A stretch of DNA of 64,000 bases from Tulasnella sp. 424 (taxonomy: Eukaryota > Basidiomycota > Agaricomycetes > Cantharellales > Tulasnellaceae): contig WSUB01000056.1 in the NCBI GenBank assembly GCA_019633425.1, positions 62,001-126,000 of the forward strand. Reading direction: 5' to 3'. This document shows positions 1 to 11,661 of this stretch, in pieces. The notes beneath the pieces were generated by a model, which was not told the DNA's origin, ran no database searches, and saw only the letters and a program-made list of their open reading frames with translations. A program made the position numbers and the translations under genes. The number at the start of each line of letters is the position of its first letter. Positions within the stretch are counted from its first letter, which is position 1.

Positions 1-670
1 CAAGCGTCTCGGCTGAGACGGCCGCTAAACGCGAACCCTTCGCCCACTCACGGGATAGGCAGAGAATTTAGATTGTATATTTTAAGAAATCTCACCGAGC
101 ACCCCACCCTTTATCGCCGGAACGGCGACGTTGCGAGCGAATTTGGGGGGCGGGCCAAAGGCCTCAAGTGAACAGGGTCGGGTCGATGAGACACGGGAGC
201 TATCCGCATTATAGTAAAGACTTCGAAGGTAAACGGTATAAATTATTTCTACAGTAGGTTGGTACGAAATCAAGCAAGTTCTAGGGTTGAGCGTCCAGAG
301 GTCGGCGGATCATCGTTGCAATGCCATGACGCTGAGTCACCAGCTTGCTTTCCAAGCAAAGAAATACAAGGATATAAGCTCACAAGCCAACGCTTTACAC
401 GTGCTGCTTTTTTTCTTCTTGTTGCTTTGCTGTGGGTTGTGCTGGGTGAGGTTGTTGGTCCGACGGGTGTGAGGTGCGCCCGGTTTGCTTTGTGTCTTGT
501 TAGACGGAGATAGCCGGAAAGGCCTCCACCGTGCAACCACGCTTCCCGAGGTCCCCCCACCCGACGGCGAGCACGAGCGACCCGGCATCAGAGACTCCCC
601 ACGTCTACGACACACACATACAGTCCCTCTCTTAACCATATCCTGCCACTAAAGGCAGCTTAATCGTACC
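1..670. other. Gene-free left edge, upstream region of SPT7
   Basis: I see no credible coding exon here. The stretch holds short open frames without conserved motifs and a T-rich run near 400-425. The last 50-100 bases before the ATG at 671 are pyrimidine-rich, as is usual for fungal core promoters. The tail of a gene lying outside the window on the left cannot be excluded. Confidence 0.4.
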
Positions 671-3600
671 ATGAAGGTATGTAGAATGTATCCGACGCTC
701 GCATTCTCATTTGGACTGACGTTTTCGACCTTTCTCCTTTTGCACCACCCTAACAAAAGCACTTGCTCAAGGCGCTCGAAGGCCGTCTTAACTTGCAGGC
801 GTCGGGCACGGAGCTGAATCAGCTCCTAACGGACATAAGAGATAGCAAGGTAGAGCAACAAATCCACTTTCATCAGTCCAAACTACTTTGCGTGGCTCAC
901 GTGATGTTTTCTCCACCCCTCACACCCTCACTTCTCGACATCCGCTTGGGTTCTCCCCCTCGAACGACTTGGGTACGGATAGGATTCGAGACACTCGGAG
1001 AACTTTAATGACACTCTGGAAAAAGTCTTGGAAGAATTGAGGTCAACGGTCAGTTCCAGCCAGCGGTGCTCCTTCGGTCCCTTACTTGGACATGCAACTT
1101 AACAACTTTTGCCTTTTATCGACTGGATTTGCAGGAGCATGCCGAGCCTTTCTTGAAACGAGTTAACAAGGCCATCGCTCCTGACTACTATGATGGTTCG
1201 TACACTTTGCGAGAGTCATCGGAGTCGATGCGTTGCTAACAAGTCTCATGTTCCATCGTCCCCTTCCATCAGTTATCAAACACCCTATGGACCTTGGTTC
1301 GATGACCAAAAACGTCAAGTCAGGCAAATATAAAAACAAGGCAGACTTTGCATCAGACCTCAACTTGATCTGGGACAACTGCCTGACCTACAACTCCCGA
1401 CCCGTTCGTCCTTATTCCCAGACAGTTTCGTAGTTATTGTCCCATCTAAACATTCGTTTCACACAGGATCATCCTATCCGCCGTCAAGCCCTCTACATGC
1501 GGAAGAAAGCCGACCATATCCTTCAGCGAATCACAGACAAGAACGAAAGGCCGCAGTCCGTGAATGTTCGACATTACAAGCCGCCACCAGCGCAGCACTA
1601 TTCAAAATCCAGGACAATCGAAAGCAGTGATGAGGAAGATGCTGGAACCCCCCTCGCGAACGGGAGGACTGGTCATCAGCCGAATGGAGTGATGGTGAAT
1701 GGCACCCATGGGAAACAAGTGAACGGGATCACATCCGCTCCCGGAATGGTGAACGGTACTACTGCTTCAGGTGAGAATTCTAACATTCTGCTTTGAGAGA
1801 GGATGCTGATCGCTGCTCTTTTAAAGACGTCAAAAAGTCGACAGTGGTAAGTCTTTCCACCTTCTTGCCAGCGAATACTTGTTTATTCCTTTTCCTTAAC
1901 AGCTCGGTAAACGGCGCTTCTTTCGACCAGACGATACCCCTTTCCTCGATCGACCTGCGCTGATCCGAACGCCCGAGTCCATGGCAGCGTTCCGCGATGT
2001 CGATATCGAGATGCAACGGTACATGGATTCGGAGGGTGCTGGCCCGTCCCGTCCTCCAACTGCGAACGCTGTAGTTAGGCATGACGTTGGCCAGAGGGTT
2101 CATAAGAAGCTTAAAACGGTCGTTGCGGAGGAACCACAGTTCCTGTACGCTGAACATCTTGGGTAAGGACAAGTTCGTATCAAACTGAACCGATCAGATT
2201 GAGTTGACGTGGCGTTTTTCATCCCATCAGGCTTCCTTTACCCCCAGTACCCTCTGATGCCCCACAACCAGTGTACCAGGATCCCTTCAGCGCCAACGGT
2301 GACATAGGAGGTATCGAGGTCACCACCGGTCAGATAATGGGGGAGTGGTGGCAGGCAATGGGGGATTCTTCGCTCCAAATGGCAGGCCTTCCAACGTTAC
2401 CTCAGTCTACGGATGTGGCCCTGTCTTCGCCCCGGATTCCCCGAACGTCGGCTAGGAGGAAGAACAAACGGTATGTCTTATGACTTCATAGCTCGTATCT
2501 CTAACTAACGCATCTGTGGTGCAGCAGCACGAAGCGAGGTGCAGCGGACAAAACACCTGTACCAGGTCTTCGTGGCACGATCGAACGCAATATTTCGACA
2601 TTGAGGCGGATGCGCAAGATCCACGCCAAAGTGAACGCCTTGCAAGCAGGAGAAGAACCGCGTCGACGGTCTCCTTCCCCGCCAGATATCACGCACCGAG
2701 CCAGACGGGCTCGCAAAGGCAAGATACCTCTTGAAGGAGGCGAACATGTGGCGAAACATAAAATGAATGTATTCGGGAGCATGCTTCTTGAACACGCTGG
2801 ATTCGAAGGTCAGCCTCGACCGAAACCGATGTTCTGACGAGGGTTGTTACTGACCGAGAATACTTTATGATTTCTAGGCGCGAGCAAGGCTGCACTCAAC
2901 GTTCTTACCGCTGCTGCTGCTGACTACATGATGAACTTGGGGAAGACTCTGCACTTATATACTGATAAATATGGCCAGCAAATGACCCCCGAGGTCCGTC
3001 AAATCCTTTCTTCCCTTCCTCGGCATTTAAACTGACATCCGGCGCCGCGAGCAGGAGATCCTCTTGCACACCTTGTTCGAGAACGGTACCATGGAAGTCC
3101 AGGAACTCGAACGTTACATCAAGGAAGACGTTGAACGTTACGGCAACAAAATCACTGAACTTGAAAAGAAGCTTTCACAAGCTTACAGGGAGGTGGAACT
3201 TGGCCCTATCGACGATGCCCTCGTCTCAGACAGGGATGCGCTCGTGGCGTACGTCGCGCTGGACTTGAACAACTTGAGAACTCTTCTGACCCCTTCTCTC
3301 TGTCATCAGTGGTGGTTGGGGAGACGATTTGGGTATCGATATGCTCGGTTTCAAGGAAATGGGTCTCGAAGCAGAGTTGGGCATTACTGCAGGTGCAATC
3401 CCGATGCGCTTATTCTGGGGCAAGAAACGAATTGGTGCCGCAGAAGCCGAGTTAGTCCCACTGCGTTCTTCCCGCTGGTTGAGGCTGACGCCCAACTTTA
3501 ACTTGCACTTTCAGAGAGACTTCAGCAGAACCTCCTCCGCAATATCCTCCGCCACCTTCTTTCATCCCACTCAGTCCCAGCAACATCGATCCTCCCATTG

Positions 3601-4079
3601 GTCTCCTGCAACCGTTCTACAAGGATCGTTTCGAGAAACTTGGCGCTTCGTCTGCGGCCCCTGGCCCAGATGGGTCAATTCCGCAATCGCCTTCCGCCAT
3701 CACGCTCGCAGACGACTCGCCAGATCCTTCAAAGGTCAAGATTGGCCCCATCGGTCATATCACGATACCTGCGGCCAGCTCGAAACCGAAACTGCCCAAA
3801 GCTCCCGCACCACCCAAGGGACCCGCGAAGAAGAAAGGCTCTGGGGACGACTTGGCTGGCGGTCCGAATGGGGACAGCGCTCCTTCGCAACAAGCTCCCA
3901 ATCCTGCACCTGCTGCCCCTGCGCCCGCCGCCGCTGCCCCGCCAAATGGGACTGCAGCTCCACCTCCCGGCAACAATCCGTCGCCGGCCAAGCGCAAGAC
4001 CAAGGCTGGGAAGAAGAAAGCCACTGGCAACGCTCCAGAGGCCCCACAGGCCGGCCCCATGGTTGTCTTAGCAGCGTAG
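671..4079 (+). CDS. SPT7: SPT7-like SAGA subunit with bromodomain and histone-fold region
   Basis: Spt7 is a structural subunit of the SAGA histone acetyltransferase/coactivator complex in the nucleus. I read 14 exons: 671-676, 760-849, 1001-1048, 1135-1195, 1273-1403, 1467-1770, 1827-1846, 1903-2162, 2231-2470, 2525-2808, 2878-2993, 3055-3248, 3310-3450 and 3515-4079. They give 819 aa. The bromodomain lies at about residues 33-140 and includes [17 protein letters not shown] and the acetyl-lysine-contacting Asn in LTYNS. A helical, histone-fold-like segment follows at about 482-560 ([16 protein letters not shown], then [20 protein letters not shown]). After it comes a conserved block, [18 protein letters not shown]. 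The tail is rich in Pro, Ala and Lys. The first exon is only two codons (ATG AAG), which automated predictors often miss. The protein is shorter than yeast Spt7 (1332 aa) but keeps the bromodomain-then-histone-fold order that separates Spt7 from other bromodomain proteins. It converges on the RRM gene at 4538. Confidence 0.88.
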
Positions 4080-4537
4080 ACTTTCTGTATTTTATATTTT
4101 CTTTGCTTAGTCTGGAAATGACTAGGTCATATGGCACCTCTCTTCAGCATCTTTGCTCGTCACACGTCGCATGTGACGAATAATCGATTCCATTACGGTA
4201 GACGGACTACGCAACTAAGGGGATCACAGACGACCAAGAGCAGAGCGTCAAGACAGGATAGAGTAGTCCGGATGGGGAGTTGCACAGTTATGAGCACAGA
4301 GGACAGGACAGATAGAGAGAAAGAGAGCGAGATGAGATAGGCCAGAGAAAGAGAAAAGAAAAGTAAAGGAACGAAGCTGGGAAGGAAAATATATAAGGAA
4401 AGGAATAATGAGTACCCCAAAACGTCGGGGGTGGATCGGGGGCATCCGCCGTATTTTAGAGTGTTCGATCCGAGCTACATAGTCTTCACAGTGGTATTTG
4501 GGCTAGGGGACCTTTGGTTTTTGGTCAGCCATGAGGC
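4080..4537. other. Convergent intergenic region with purine-rich tract
   Basis: This is the shared 3' region of two convergent genes. Positions 4300-4395 are strongly G/A-rich on the plus strand (runs of GAGA and AAAG). I see no open frame with coding character. The tract would fall in the 3' UTR of one or both transcripts. Confidence 0.5.
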
Positions 4538-6973
4538 TCACGCCTGGGCTTGTTCCTCGTCCGCTCCATTGACAGTAACAGTTGGGACGCCTTCCGCCAT
4601 GTCACCATCAGCGACGTGGACTTCAAACCCTCCATTTTGACCGTCAAGACCGTTTCCGAAAGCAGATGGGATGGCCATGGCACGGCGACCACCAGCCCCG
4701 CCTTGAGGGCCAGAGCGAGGAGGATTGGCACAGCGGTCTTTCCCGTGCGCAATGCGGAGGTTAGTGTACTCGGGCTTGGTCTTGATGCCCTCAATGGCCT
4801 TGATCGCGTTGGCAATGTTCGTGAAGTTGACGAAAGCGCAGTTCCTGGAGAGTGCACTGTTAGGATGCGGACTTGTGCTCCAAGTAGCACCACACTCACT
4901 TTTCCTTCAAGAAGTTGACTAGTTCAATTTCGCCGTACTCGCCAAAGTCCCTCTTGAGCTTATCCTCGTTGAAAATTTCGAAGTCCTCGATGTTTCCAAT
5001 GTACACGTTCCTCGTGGCACCGTTCGAGACAGACATGTTGAGCGAAGGGCTGATGGGCCCCGGGTTCTTGCCCCAACCGATTTTGAGACGGCGGTTGTTA
5101 AGGGTCAAGCCCTGGTAAGTCGCAACTTGATAGAAGGTGAATGCGGCATTGGGGTCGACGAAAGTGACGAACTGAGTCGAATGCCAGTCAGTCAGATGGG
5201 ATGACTTAAAACTGGGAGCTTCGACTCACTGCGATGTGCTTGTCATGCATGTAACGGATGCTCTGAAGAATACCACCACGAATAGCGTTGCAAAGATCCT
5301 CAATGTTGGTTTCAGGGTGAATGTTGCCCAAATAAACTGTACGGTTCATGTTGGGCGCTCCATTGGCAGCCATTCCCATGCCCATGCCCATGCCCATCGG
5401 GAAGCCCGGGCTAGTCGGGGTGCCGTCAGCGGCGAAACCGGTGTTGGCCATAGCAGTGTTTACGCCCAGGTTGCCGAAGGTTGCAGATACGGGCGAGCTC
5501 ATGCCAAAGGACTGATTGGGCATGGGACTGAAGGGAGCGAAACCGTTGTTCGTTTGGAAACCGGTGTGCTGATTCTTGGGTACGTAGGCGCAGCGATCCT
5601 TGCCGTAGTTGACACGCTTGCCAGCCCATGCGGGCTCGGTAGGAAGGGTAGCAACCACCTACATGGACAGCATGTAAGCATTAGGGATCATGTGGTCAGC
5701 AGAACATCGAGACCAACCTTGGTAGCCGTAGAGATATTCAAGAAGTGGACGAAGCCAATGTTCTTGTCCCTAACGATCTTGACTTGGTCGATGAGACCGA
5801 AGCGGCTCAAATCGTCTCTCAACTGCTCCTCTGTCATTCCCTCGTCCAATCCACCCAAGTAGACGTTGCGACTGGCGTTGCTTTGTTGGATGCTCTGGAG
5901 CACTTGGCTAGGAACTGGGCTGGCCTTGCCCCATCCGATCTTGAGCTCGTTGCCGTGGAGAGCGAGCTTCTTGATGGTGGCGTCCGCATGGAAGGCGGCA
6001 GCAGTGGCGCCGTCGAGGAAGGAGATGAAGACGCAAGACTTCTCGGGGAGAACGCGAACGGACTCCAAGGGACCAAAGTGGACCAAGTTCAAGAGCTCGT
6101 CCACAGAGGCGTCGGCAGGAAGGTTTCCAATGTAAACAGTACGGCCGGTTTGGTTATTGGCGGCGGCGGCAGCAGCAGCGGCTGCAGCGACGGCGGCATT
6201 TTGAGCCGTGTTACCGTACCCGCGCTAAGCAGGAAAGGAAAGGAGGTAGAGATTAGCATGGGTTTCTTGATGTGGACGCCAAGGCACCGAGTAACCGGTC
6301 CGAATGGCGCAAAGGCAATTGTACGTACCCCTGCACCCAGAGCGGTCTGTTGAGATCCGAAGCCGCCAACGGTGGGGCTGACAGCATAGACGGAAGGGCT
6401 GTTGAGTCCACCGAACGCGTTGAAGTTCATGCCGTTCATGCCCATCAATCCGTTGAATCCCATTCCATAACCTGCTCCAAGACTGGCCATGGCGCTGTAG
6501 GGGCCGTTGATGGGTGTCTCCGCGCTCATGTTAGGAGAGGGAGGGAAGGATGGCGAGGATTGACCGCCGTTCGCACCAGCAGAGAGGCTGCCATTGCCCA
6601 TCAGGCCATTGACAGCAAGTCCAGAGAAGTTGGTGTTGAGAGTGAGGCCGTTACCGTTCAAGCCGTTGGCGGCACCATTTGCAGCGCCGCCAGTGCTGTA
6701 CAATGCGTTTGCGGCATTCATAGGAGTAAGAGTATTGGCAACGCCGGGACCGTAGCCGTAGTTTTCGAATGAGCGAGGTGTAGTAACGCGGGCTTTCTTA
6801 TTAGAGTCGAGTACGCCAGTAGACTCGTGAGCACGCTTTTTGAAATAGAACGATGAGTCCGCAGCTTCTGAGAGGAAGTTCGTCGGACTTACTTTCATAG
6901 GATCGAAAGAATCGAATCCTGGGTAGGGTGCGAATGCGGATTGGTCGGCAGCATCCATAATTTGCGACGTCAT
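4538..6973 (-). CDS. MRN1: Four-RRM RNA-binding protein, MRN1/Nrd1 family
   Basis: Proteins of this family (S. pombe Nrd1, budding yeast Mrn1) bind mRNAs and act in post-transcriptional control of differentiation and stress. Five exons on the minus strand (6973-6329, 6224-5718, 5658-5230, 5171-4900, 4844-4538) give 719 aa. The N-terminal third is Asn/Gly/Ala-rich and low in complexity, with a run of about ten Ala before RRM1. The four RRMs begin at [51 protein letters not shown] and [17 protein letters not shown]2 and RRM4 end in the family hallmark GKDRC ([13 protein letters not shown] and [13 protein letters not shown]). A Met-Gly microrepeat (MGMGMGMGM) lies between RRM2 and RRM3 at about 5368-5400. 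The long pyrimidine-rich upstream region (6974-7700, read on the minus strand) suggests a long 5' leader. Confidence 0.9.
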
Positions 6974-9132
6974 TTCGAATCGGTCCGAATGTGAGGAAAG
7001 GAGAGTAATGGACGAGGTTGTAGAAGAGAAGTAGGGAGTTGGATACGGAAAGCGAAGAGAGAAAAAAGCTCGGTCAGAAACGATCCGAAAAGGATGCTAC
7101 TAAGGAAGGGTGGTGGGACAGGAGTTTTGGAGAGCGAAGGACAGCGAGTAGGAACGAGCTACGAATGACCTCTGAGAAGAGGATAGTAAAGGGAGTAGGC
7201 GAGTATGAAGGAGAGTGGGTGGTTAGATATGGGTGGTGTGGGTCAAATCAAAACACAGGTGCGGAGGGGGTGAAATGAGCTGGCGGGTGTCTCTCCAACG
7301 ACGATGAAGAGGGAGAAAAGAGGGGAGATGGAGTGGAATAGATAAAACGAAGCTCACAAAAGGTTATAATGATGATGGCTGACACTGGCAAAAAAAGGCT
7401 TCTCTACGTGGGGGAAATGCGAAGAGAGGTCAAATAGCCAGAGGTGAAATCGAACGAGAGGAAGTGGTCAGCGTTCGAATGCTCAGATGTCTGCCCTAAA
7501 AAAAGCGGGATAAGAGGAGTCAACGACGCTGCGAGAGCAACCAGCGACGATCAGCGAGGGTTCGAATGGGTGCGCATGAGCAGGCGGGGGAGACTTACAA
7601 GGGAAGGGGGCGAAGATGGGGAAAAGAGGTGAAACCGAACGAGGGAGCGCTGGAGAAATACTTTACGAGCGAGAACAGAGCGCGAGAGATCTCGGTCCAA
7701 TTTCACACTCCGACTGCACCGCCGTTCCTGAACCGTGAGTCCTCAGAGCCCCTCCCCCTCTCCACCGAATCCTCGTCCAGCCCATTTCTAGTATACGCTA
7801 TCTTAAAATACGCAATATTCTTTCATCTAATTTCTTGCAACTCGTTTGGAAATTCTCGGTCGTCATTCAGAAATATTTTCGGCCAAAGCGTCGGCAGGAC
7901 TTGGCACCATTTTCGCCCACACGCCACCACGCAATTACCGCCACTGATTGATGGAAGCCTGGAACAAATCTAAGGTGCACCTGTTCGCAGCCGTTCCAAT
8001 TGACATCGTGAGTCTTGCCACGGAGCTTCCCGCTCCAACCGCGAGCTTTGAAACGCTGGAGCTTTTTACTTCGCAGGACTGACCCTTGCGAAGCCTTCAA
8101 GTCTCAAGCAATGCATATGGTCGGATGTTTATCGACATATCTCTCATTTGCCACTGACCCACCTTATTCTCATATTCTAATCGGCCAGTCCACCGACGAT
8201 CCCGGCTCTGGAATGCCGCAGTCTCACCCGTTCGCGTGTTTCAGAATTCCCCAACGGGATCGCCTTGCACTTCCATTTAGTGACTTCCTCGAGCCAGGAA
8301 TCTAGCGAACCATGGCATATTCATAGTTAGGACACTCTGTGGGTGGTGGAATATCGACCAAAAGCTCTTCGATCACTGAACAGATCTAGACCGCGGGAAC
8401 ACTTATTCGTCTGCACCCGAACGAAGCATAGCGGCTGTGTTTTCTTTCCAATTCGCAAGTTCTCGAAGATCCATCTGGATCATCAAAGCCTAATTGGGCT
8501 CAAAAAGATACATATTGAAGACCTCGTTTGACGGGCACTGGTATTCTCGGTGTCGCTCCCGTGAAGCAAAGTGTATATAGGATCAGCAGATCTCTGTTTT
8601 AAGTGAAACCTCTTCCGCTATACAGCGTAGCATATGTCTAGTCACAATTGGCTGTTAGACTCGCGCAGTGATTGTTACCCGATCTGGGTTGTCTTGGATT
8701 TCTCAGCTGCCTAGGCTGTTTTCGGAACATACCGACGTCGGGGTGGGAGTTCCACTTCTCACTTTAGAATAGAGGACGGCATCTTTCCATCAGGCTTCGA
8801 GTTGATCACGCTAAGAGAAAACTCGGCGAGTCCCGTCAGAAGTCTGTGATATCATGGGGAATGATGCCTTCCATTGCACCCGAAAGTTTAGTCGCATGTG
8901 TTCGGCGTAATTCGGTTAGATACCAGTACACATCCCATAAGCAGAATATAATTCGTAGAAGAAATCATCACATGCTAGATAGTCGTGGCCAATCCAAAGT
9001 GGTTCTGCGCCTTGGAGGCGCCGCTTGTGCTGATTTGTCTACCGCCTCGGCTCTTTCGTTAGCCGGAGAGCCTTCAAGTTGGCAGCCTACTCCTCAACGA
9101 CCACTCGAACTGCAAAAACACTGAAAACGACG
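6974..9132. other. 2.1-kb intergenic region, upstream of both flanking genes
   Basis: The first 700 bases are strongly purine-rich on the plus strand, so they are CT-rich in the direction of the MRN1-like gene. This fits a promoter or long leader. Beyond about 7700 the composition is mixed. No open frame has recognisable homology. A 43-codon frame at 7951-8082 is listed separately as a weak candidate. Confidence 0.45.
7951..8082 (+). CDS. Possible small ORF, unknown function
   Basis: An uninterrupted 43-codon frame starts with ATG and reads MEAWNKSKVHLFAAVPIDI, then a segment rich in Leu, Thr and Ala, ending FTSQD before TGA. Its amino-acid composition looks more protein-like than its surroundings. 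A splice donor (gtgagt) lies inside it at about 8008, so it could also be the first exon of a longer gene. I found no convincing continuation downstream and recognise no family. It is recorded because it stands out in a long gene-free stretch. Confidence 0.2.
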   Translation: MEAWNKSKVHLFAAVPIDIVSLATELPAPTASFETLELFTSQD

Positions 9133-11341
9133 ATGACGAGCCACCCAGTAGCTGATATTACGTCCCCTTCAACATGGTCATTTGTACGCTCTAGGTTTGT
9201 CGACATGCCGGCGGCACGTTTTTTCTGACGGGAATGTTTCCCCAGATCGAAGACAAGTTCTCTCCGTATGCGAAAGAACTCTTGACCAAGCTGGTCGACT
9301 TTGTCCAGGTGATTTCAAAAACTGTCTGATCTCTGTATGCCGCTTAATCGCCTACCTTCGGCGTTTTACAGAACGAAGTCGTGCCAGCAGAGAAGGTCTT
9401 CCACGCTCAAATTCCTGATGACGCACGGCGTTGGCAAACAACACCCCCGGTCGTGCTCGACCTGAACAAAAAGGCTAAAGCACTGGGACTCTGGAACTTG
9501 TTCCTCAGTAAAGCACATTATCCCGATGTCGGTGTCCCTTTGACCAACCTTGAGTATGCCGTCATGGCCGAGGTCATGGGACGGACGGGTCACTTGGCAT
9601 CCCTTGCCACGAATTGCGCAGCCCCCGACACGGGTAACATGGAGGTTCTCGCTCGGTACGGTACCGAAGCTCAGAAAAAAGAATGGCTTGTCCCTTTAAT
9701 GAACGCCGAAATTCGCTCGGCTTTCTCTATGACCGAAAAAGGCGGTAAGCCGGACGTTCGATTAGGTCTATATTTAAGAAAGGCGCCATCCCACTCAACT
9801 CTAGTTACTTTCGTTTTCGGTTCCCTTAGTCGCCTCATCTGATGCTACAAACATTCAGACCTCCATTCGGAAGGAAGGGAACGAGATTGTGATCAACGGG
9901 CACAAGTGGTGAGTTCTCCGAAAGGACAAGTTCGGCATATTTGCGCCTCCGCGAAAACAGTCCCCCTGATCATCCCTCTCCCACACTATTATTACACAGG
10001 TGGATCAGCGGGGCAGGCGATCCAAGATGCAAACTGCACCTCGTAATGGGTAAAAGTGATCCCAATAATCCAAGCAAATACGCACAGCAGAGCATTGTCA
10101 TCGTTCCAGCCAACACGCCAGGCGTGCGGGTGATTCGCCCCATGAAAGTGATGGGCTACGACGATGCGCCAGAGGGCCATTGCGAGGTCATCTACGAAAA
10201 CGTTCGCGTTCCAGAACGAAACCTGATCGCTGGATGGGGTCGTGGGTTTGAGGTCATCCAAGGACGGTTGGGGTAAGTGAAGGTCCTGAGCGGAGATTTC
10301 CCCAATTTCCCAGCCCTATTCGGGCCAGCCAAGACCGCGAAATGCATCTTTGGGGGCTTAGTCGCATAATGCTGACTTTGGCTTTCTAATGCGTTTGTAG
10401 ACCCGGCCGCATCCATCATTGCATGCGCTCGATAGGGTTGGCACAGCGGGCGCTGGACATCATGCTCGAGCGCGTAACTGACCCCACCAGAAAGACTTTT
10501 GGCAAGCACCTGTACCAACATGGTGGGTCTGCGTCTTGTTCGCTTGGCACCGGCGTTCCGCTCACCTCCATGATCATTTCATTCCCCGGTCAAATCTTGC
10601 AGGTACTGTCGTGGCAAATATTGCCAAGTCTCGAGCGGAAATAGAGGGAGCGCGTCTTCTCGTGCTTAGCGCTGCTCATCAGGTGAAAGGCGACACGTTT
10701 CCATTTCTTAATTCAGCCCTAATTCGCTTGCCCCGCTTGACTGCTAGATCGACCGAGTCAAAGCAAAAGGTGCATTAAAGGAGATTGGGATTGCCAAGGT
10801 TGGAATAGCATCGATCACCAAGTTCGAGGTTGACAAATCTTGCTGATTCTCCAATCCCGTCGCCGCCGTGGGCTCTTCATTTACCCTCCCCAAAAATAGT
10901 TCGTCGTTCCATCCATGGCGCTCCAAGTCGTCGATAGGGCGATGCAAGCCTTTGGTGCGGAGGGGATATCGCAAGATACCCCTCTTGCGTACTGGTGGGC
11001 TGGGTTACGAACGCTCCGCTACGCCGACGTAAGTCTACACTCCAACTCGATACAAAAAAAGACCTTCCGGCCCTCGGGCTTGAACCCGAGACGCCGCCAT
11101 CCTCCAAATCTCTCGTCACCTCTTCTCCGTTCCATGCCTTTGGCAAATCGTTCCCTGATACCGCTCCACGCGTGCTCACCTTTGTTTTGTGTAATCCATC
11201 TAGGGTCCCGATGAAGTCCATATCCAGCAGATTGGTGAACGCGAGCTTAAACGAGCTCCTGGGCTCAGAGCTGCGTCGGAAAAAGCTAAGAAGAAGGAAG
11301 GGTCATTGCTTGAGAAGTATGGCGTCAAGGCCAAGCTTTAA
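9133..11341 (+). CDS. Acyl-CoA dehydrogenase, ACAD10/11-like
   Basis: This is an FAD-dependent acyl-CoA dehydrogenase that introduces the alpha-beta double bond in a fatty acyl-CoA, in mitochondria or peroxisomes. Ten exons (9133-9183, 9246-9308, 9372-9744, 9830-9908, 10000-10272, 10401-10522, 10603-10682, 10748-10798, 10900-11028, 11204-11341) give 452 aa. The middle domain has the flavin-binding motif SAFSMTEKG, then [11 protein letters not shown]. The C-terminal helical domain holds [20 protein letters not shown] and RTLRYADGPDEVH, which match the ACAD10/ACAD11 branch rather than short- or medium-chain enzymes. It has no fused kinase domain, unlike animal ACAD10/11. The C-terminus ends VKAKL, which could act as a weak PTS1-like tripeptide. 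I infer this and do not consider it proven. The last intron (175 bp) is the longest and contains a hairpin described under findings. Confidence 0.88.
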
Positions 11342-11661
11342 TAACCTTCGAGACATCGAGCTCCTCGGTATCTTCTGCAGCTGTATTGGTAACAAATACG
11401 AATACTATGATCCCCTTACACGAAATTATCCAAGAAACTAGAGGGGTTGTACAATGCATAGCGAAAGAGAAGAAAGTACGTAATACGACCGATTCTATTG
11501 TAAGACATAAGTGAATTGTAGGAACCCTGGGCATGTATACCAGGTCGAGGCAAGAAACAAAGTCAGGAAAGTGGGCGGGCACGGCGGTTGCCATGACCGG
11601 CGGAAAGCCGAGCCTAACGCTCCGTCACCCCACTTGGTCATGAAGTGGAGGTCGACGCGTG

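Noticed and set aside
3329..4183. 284-codon plus-strand frame overlapping the end of SPT7
   Set aside because: Shadow frame. The SPT7 exons at 3310-3450 and 3515-4079 explain the region and keep family motifs in another frame.
5745..6353. 202-codon plus-strand frame opposite the four-RRM gene
   Set aside because: The minus strand carries conserved RRMs. The plus frame has no motif.
7039..7632. Charged open frames in the purine-rich stretch upstream of the RRM gene
   Set aside because: Composition is set by the GA-rich tract. No motif and no splice-consistent extension.
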